Position numbers and translations under genes: made by a program. A stretch of DNA of 7,247 nucleotides from Pseudomonadota bacterium (GTDB lineage Bacteria > Myxococcota_A > Polyangia > Polyangiales > Sandaracinaceae). Shown piece by piece: positions 6,041-7,247 of the stretch. Positions within the stretch are counted from its first letter, which is position 1; every line of letters begins with the position of its first letter. Location: NCBI GenBank assembly GCA_023427125.1, contig JAEZBP010001166.1:1-7247 (forward strand), written 5' to 3'. The notes under the pieces were generated by a model, which was not told the origin of the DNA, ran no database searches, and worked only from the letters and a program-made list of their open reading frames with translations.

Positions 6041-7247
6041 TCAGAACCCGACCTCGAGGCCGGCGCTCAGGTCGAGGTTGAACATGAACGTCGGGAACTG
6101 GAACATCAGCTCCGCCTCGGCATAGGCCCCGATGTGCTTGCCGAAGCGGACGCCGCCGCTCACGCCGACCGGGACGCCGTTGAGGCCGCTGATGACCCAC
6201 GGGGAAGTGTCGCCGGGCTCGCCATTCGAGGGCGGCTGGTGCTGCACCTGCCCGCCGCTGAAGCCGGCGAAGATGGTGAGGATGGGGATGATGTCCCCGC
6301 CCTGACGCTCGAGGTCGACCAACGGACGCAGCTGGAGGCGCCCGCCGACGACCACGCCGGAGAGGTCGCCGTACCCTGCGAAGGGCGCGATGCGCACGAA
6401 GGCCGCCACGCCGAGGTACTCGAAGCCATGAATGTAGTAGCCGGCCGCCAAGCGGATCTGGAAGTTGGGCACGAAGCCGGGCTGCCCGACCCGCACGCAA
6501 TAGCCGGCGGTGCAGGTCTCCGGGTTCGACTCCCACGCCAGGGGATCGTGCGGAGCGTTCGGGCGGGTCTCGACGCAGTCGCCGTTCACGTCGGGCCGGC
6601 ACGCGCCCGGTGGAACGTCGTCCGCCGCCATCCCGGACTGCACGTAGCCGAACGCGCCGCCGAGGCTCGCGCGGAAGAAGAAGTGCGGGATGTCGTCGCC
6701 CCCGCCTCCGCCGCCTCCGCCGCCACCGCGCTCGCCGGTGATGCAGAGGTCGTCACGGCACACGAGGCCCGAGCCGCAGTCGCCGTCGAGGCGACAGGTG
6801 CTGCCCATCGAGCCTCCCCCGCCACCGGACGCACAGCCCTCCATGCCGGGCGGGCACTCGCTCTCGGTGCAGGTCTGGGGCGGCGCGCGGCCCGGCAGCG
6901 CGGGCGCGGGCTGAGTGCGCGAGCCCACGATCGGCACGCTGATCGGTGAGCTCTGGGTGCCCGCGAACCCGAGCGGGCTGCCGTCGCCGCCGAACGCGAC
7001 GATGTAGTACTGGACCGCCGGCTGGTAGATGTCGCTGCAGGGGATCTCGTAGCCGTAGCCGCCCGCGACGCTCTGCATCTCGACGCGCCGGAACTCGCGC
7101 ATCCCGTGGCCCTTGTAGAAGAGGTACACGTGCGCGGGGCGCCCCTCGACCTCGATGTAGACGGGCACCGCGGTCTGCGCGAGCTGCTCGGGCACCGCCG
7201 TGTGCGGGAGGTTGCAGCCGGCGCCGCCGCCACCGCCACCACCGCCG
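6041..7247 (-). CDS. Probable outer-membrane beta-barrel surface protein with Gly-rich linkers (5' truncated)
   Basis: The frame is open to the right edge and ends at 6041, leaving 402 visible residues. A GTG at 7195 could start a protein, but the frame continues upstream through GAGCNLPHTA and a glycine run to the edge, so the real start is probably outside. In order: a glycine tract at the edge; a beta-rich domain (about 7180-6940) with VYLFYKGHGMREFRRVEM and YGYEIPCSD; a proline-rich stretch; a cysteine segment TCTESECPPGMEGC; a 5-Gly tract; a second cysteine motif CRLDGDCGSGLVCRDDLC; a 10-Gly tract; then about 220 residues of alternating strands ending in AGLEVGF. The terminal phenylalanine is what the BAM machinery recognises in barrels. 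As I recall, myxobacterial genomes hold many proteins with this layout, mostly unnamed. No enzymatic motif is seen. Lipid or cargo transport is a guess only, suggested by the adjacent acyl-CoA synthetase. Confidence 0.75.
   Translation of the reverse strand, partial: GGGGGGGGAGCNLPHTAVPEQLAQTAVPVYIEVEGRPAHVYLFYKGHGMREFRRVEMQSVAGGYGYEIPCSDIYQPAVQYYIVAFGGDGSPLGFAGTQSSPISVPIVGSRTQPAPALPGRAPPQTCTESECPPGMEGCASGGGGGSMGSTCRLDGDCGSGLVCRDDLCITGERGGGGGGGGGGDDIPHFFFRASLGGAFGYVQSGMAADDVPPGACRPDVNGDCVETRPNAPHDPLAWESNPETCTAGYCVRVGQPGFVPNFQIRLAAGYYIHGFEYLGVAAFVRIAPFAGYGDLSGVVVGGRLQLRPLVDLERQGGDIIPILTIFAGFSGGQVQHQPPSNGEPGDTSPWVISGLNGVPVGVSGGVRFGKHIGAYAEAELMFQFPTFMFNLDLSAGLEVGF
6698..6727 (-). repeat. Ten-glycine codon tract (linker) in the surface protein
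   Basis: Ten consecutive glycine codons (GGC, GGA, GGT and GGG mixed) separate the cysteine motif from the barrel. The mixed codons suggest the tract is kept as protein and is not a fresh slippage product. Its low-complexity DNA could still vary in length between strains. Confidence 0.9.
6812..6826 (-). repeat. Five-glycine codon tract in the surface protein
   Basis: Five glycine codons lie between two serines and join the two cysteine-rich segments. Together with the 10-Gly tract and the run at the right edge, they mark the boundaries of the visible domains. Confidence 0.85.
7223..7247 (-). repeat. Glycine codon tract cut by the window edge
   Basis: At least eight glycine codons precede AGCNLPH in the same frame. 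The tract continues out of the window, which supports the view that more protein lies upstream of the GTG at 7195. Confidence 0.8.

Noticed and set aside
3988..6081. Very long plus-strand frame opposite the acyl-CoA synthetase, and similar long frames opposite cbs and tsaD
   Set aside because: They are mirror frames of well-identified minus-strand genes. Their products are rich in Arg, Ala, His and Asp and contain no recognisable motif.

Overview
The window is very GC-rich, with long reading frames open on both strands. It looks like a chromosomal segment of a myxobacterium-like organism (Myxococcota, perhaps near Sandaracinus). That assignment is an inference from base composition, a lipoprotein with a short leader, and a large surface protein with glycine tracts and C-x-x-D-x-D-C cysteine motifs. 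No marker gene here settles the taxonomy.

Layout: at the left edge is the 3' end of a plus-strand gene that resembles the C-terminus of a PLP-dependent aminotransferase (2-265). Everything else reads on the minus strand, from right to left. First comes a surface or outer-membrane protein that runs off the right edge (6041-7247). It is followed by a long-chain acyl-CoA synthetase (4126-6000), a gap of about 190 bp with strong inverted repeats, a small lipoprotein (3434-3931), tsaD for the tRNA t6A modification (2377-3432), a 664-bp gap, and cystathionine beta-synthase (339-1712). The last gene converges on the aminotransferase fragment.

The genes are mostly housekeeping. The lipoprotein and tsaD are one base apart (TGAGATG) and are probably co-translated. 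Cystathionine beta-synthase makes cystathionine for transsulfuration. The acyl-CoA synthetase activates fatty acids. No shared pathway ties them together.

The unexpected part is the gap between tsaD and cbs. About 530 bp of it (1812-2340) is a tandem array of roughly 25 units of 21 bp, without spacers. Most units begin with the same 9-bp block, GCTTGCCGG or a close variant, followed by one of three alternative second blocks. These are A (GGCGCCGATCAC), B (GAGTCCGAATTC) and C (CGCTGCCGGGGAT, one base longer). The order is regular, C-A-A-B, giving an 85-bp higher-order repeat present three times in full (2005-2259) with partial copies on both sides. Because 85 is not a multiple of three, the encoded heptapeptides change reading phase at every higher-order copy, so the array is very unlikely to be coding. 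The 21-bp period equals two turns of B-DNA, which would suit a repeated protein-binding site, but no function can be assigned from sequence alone.
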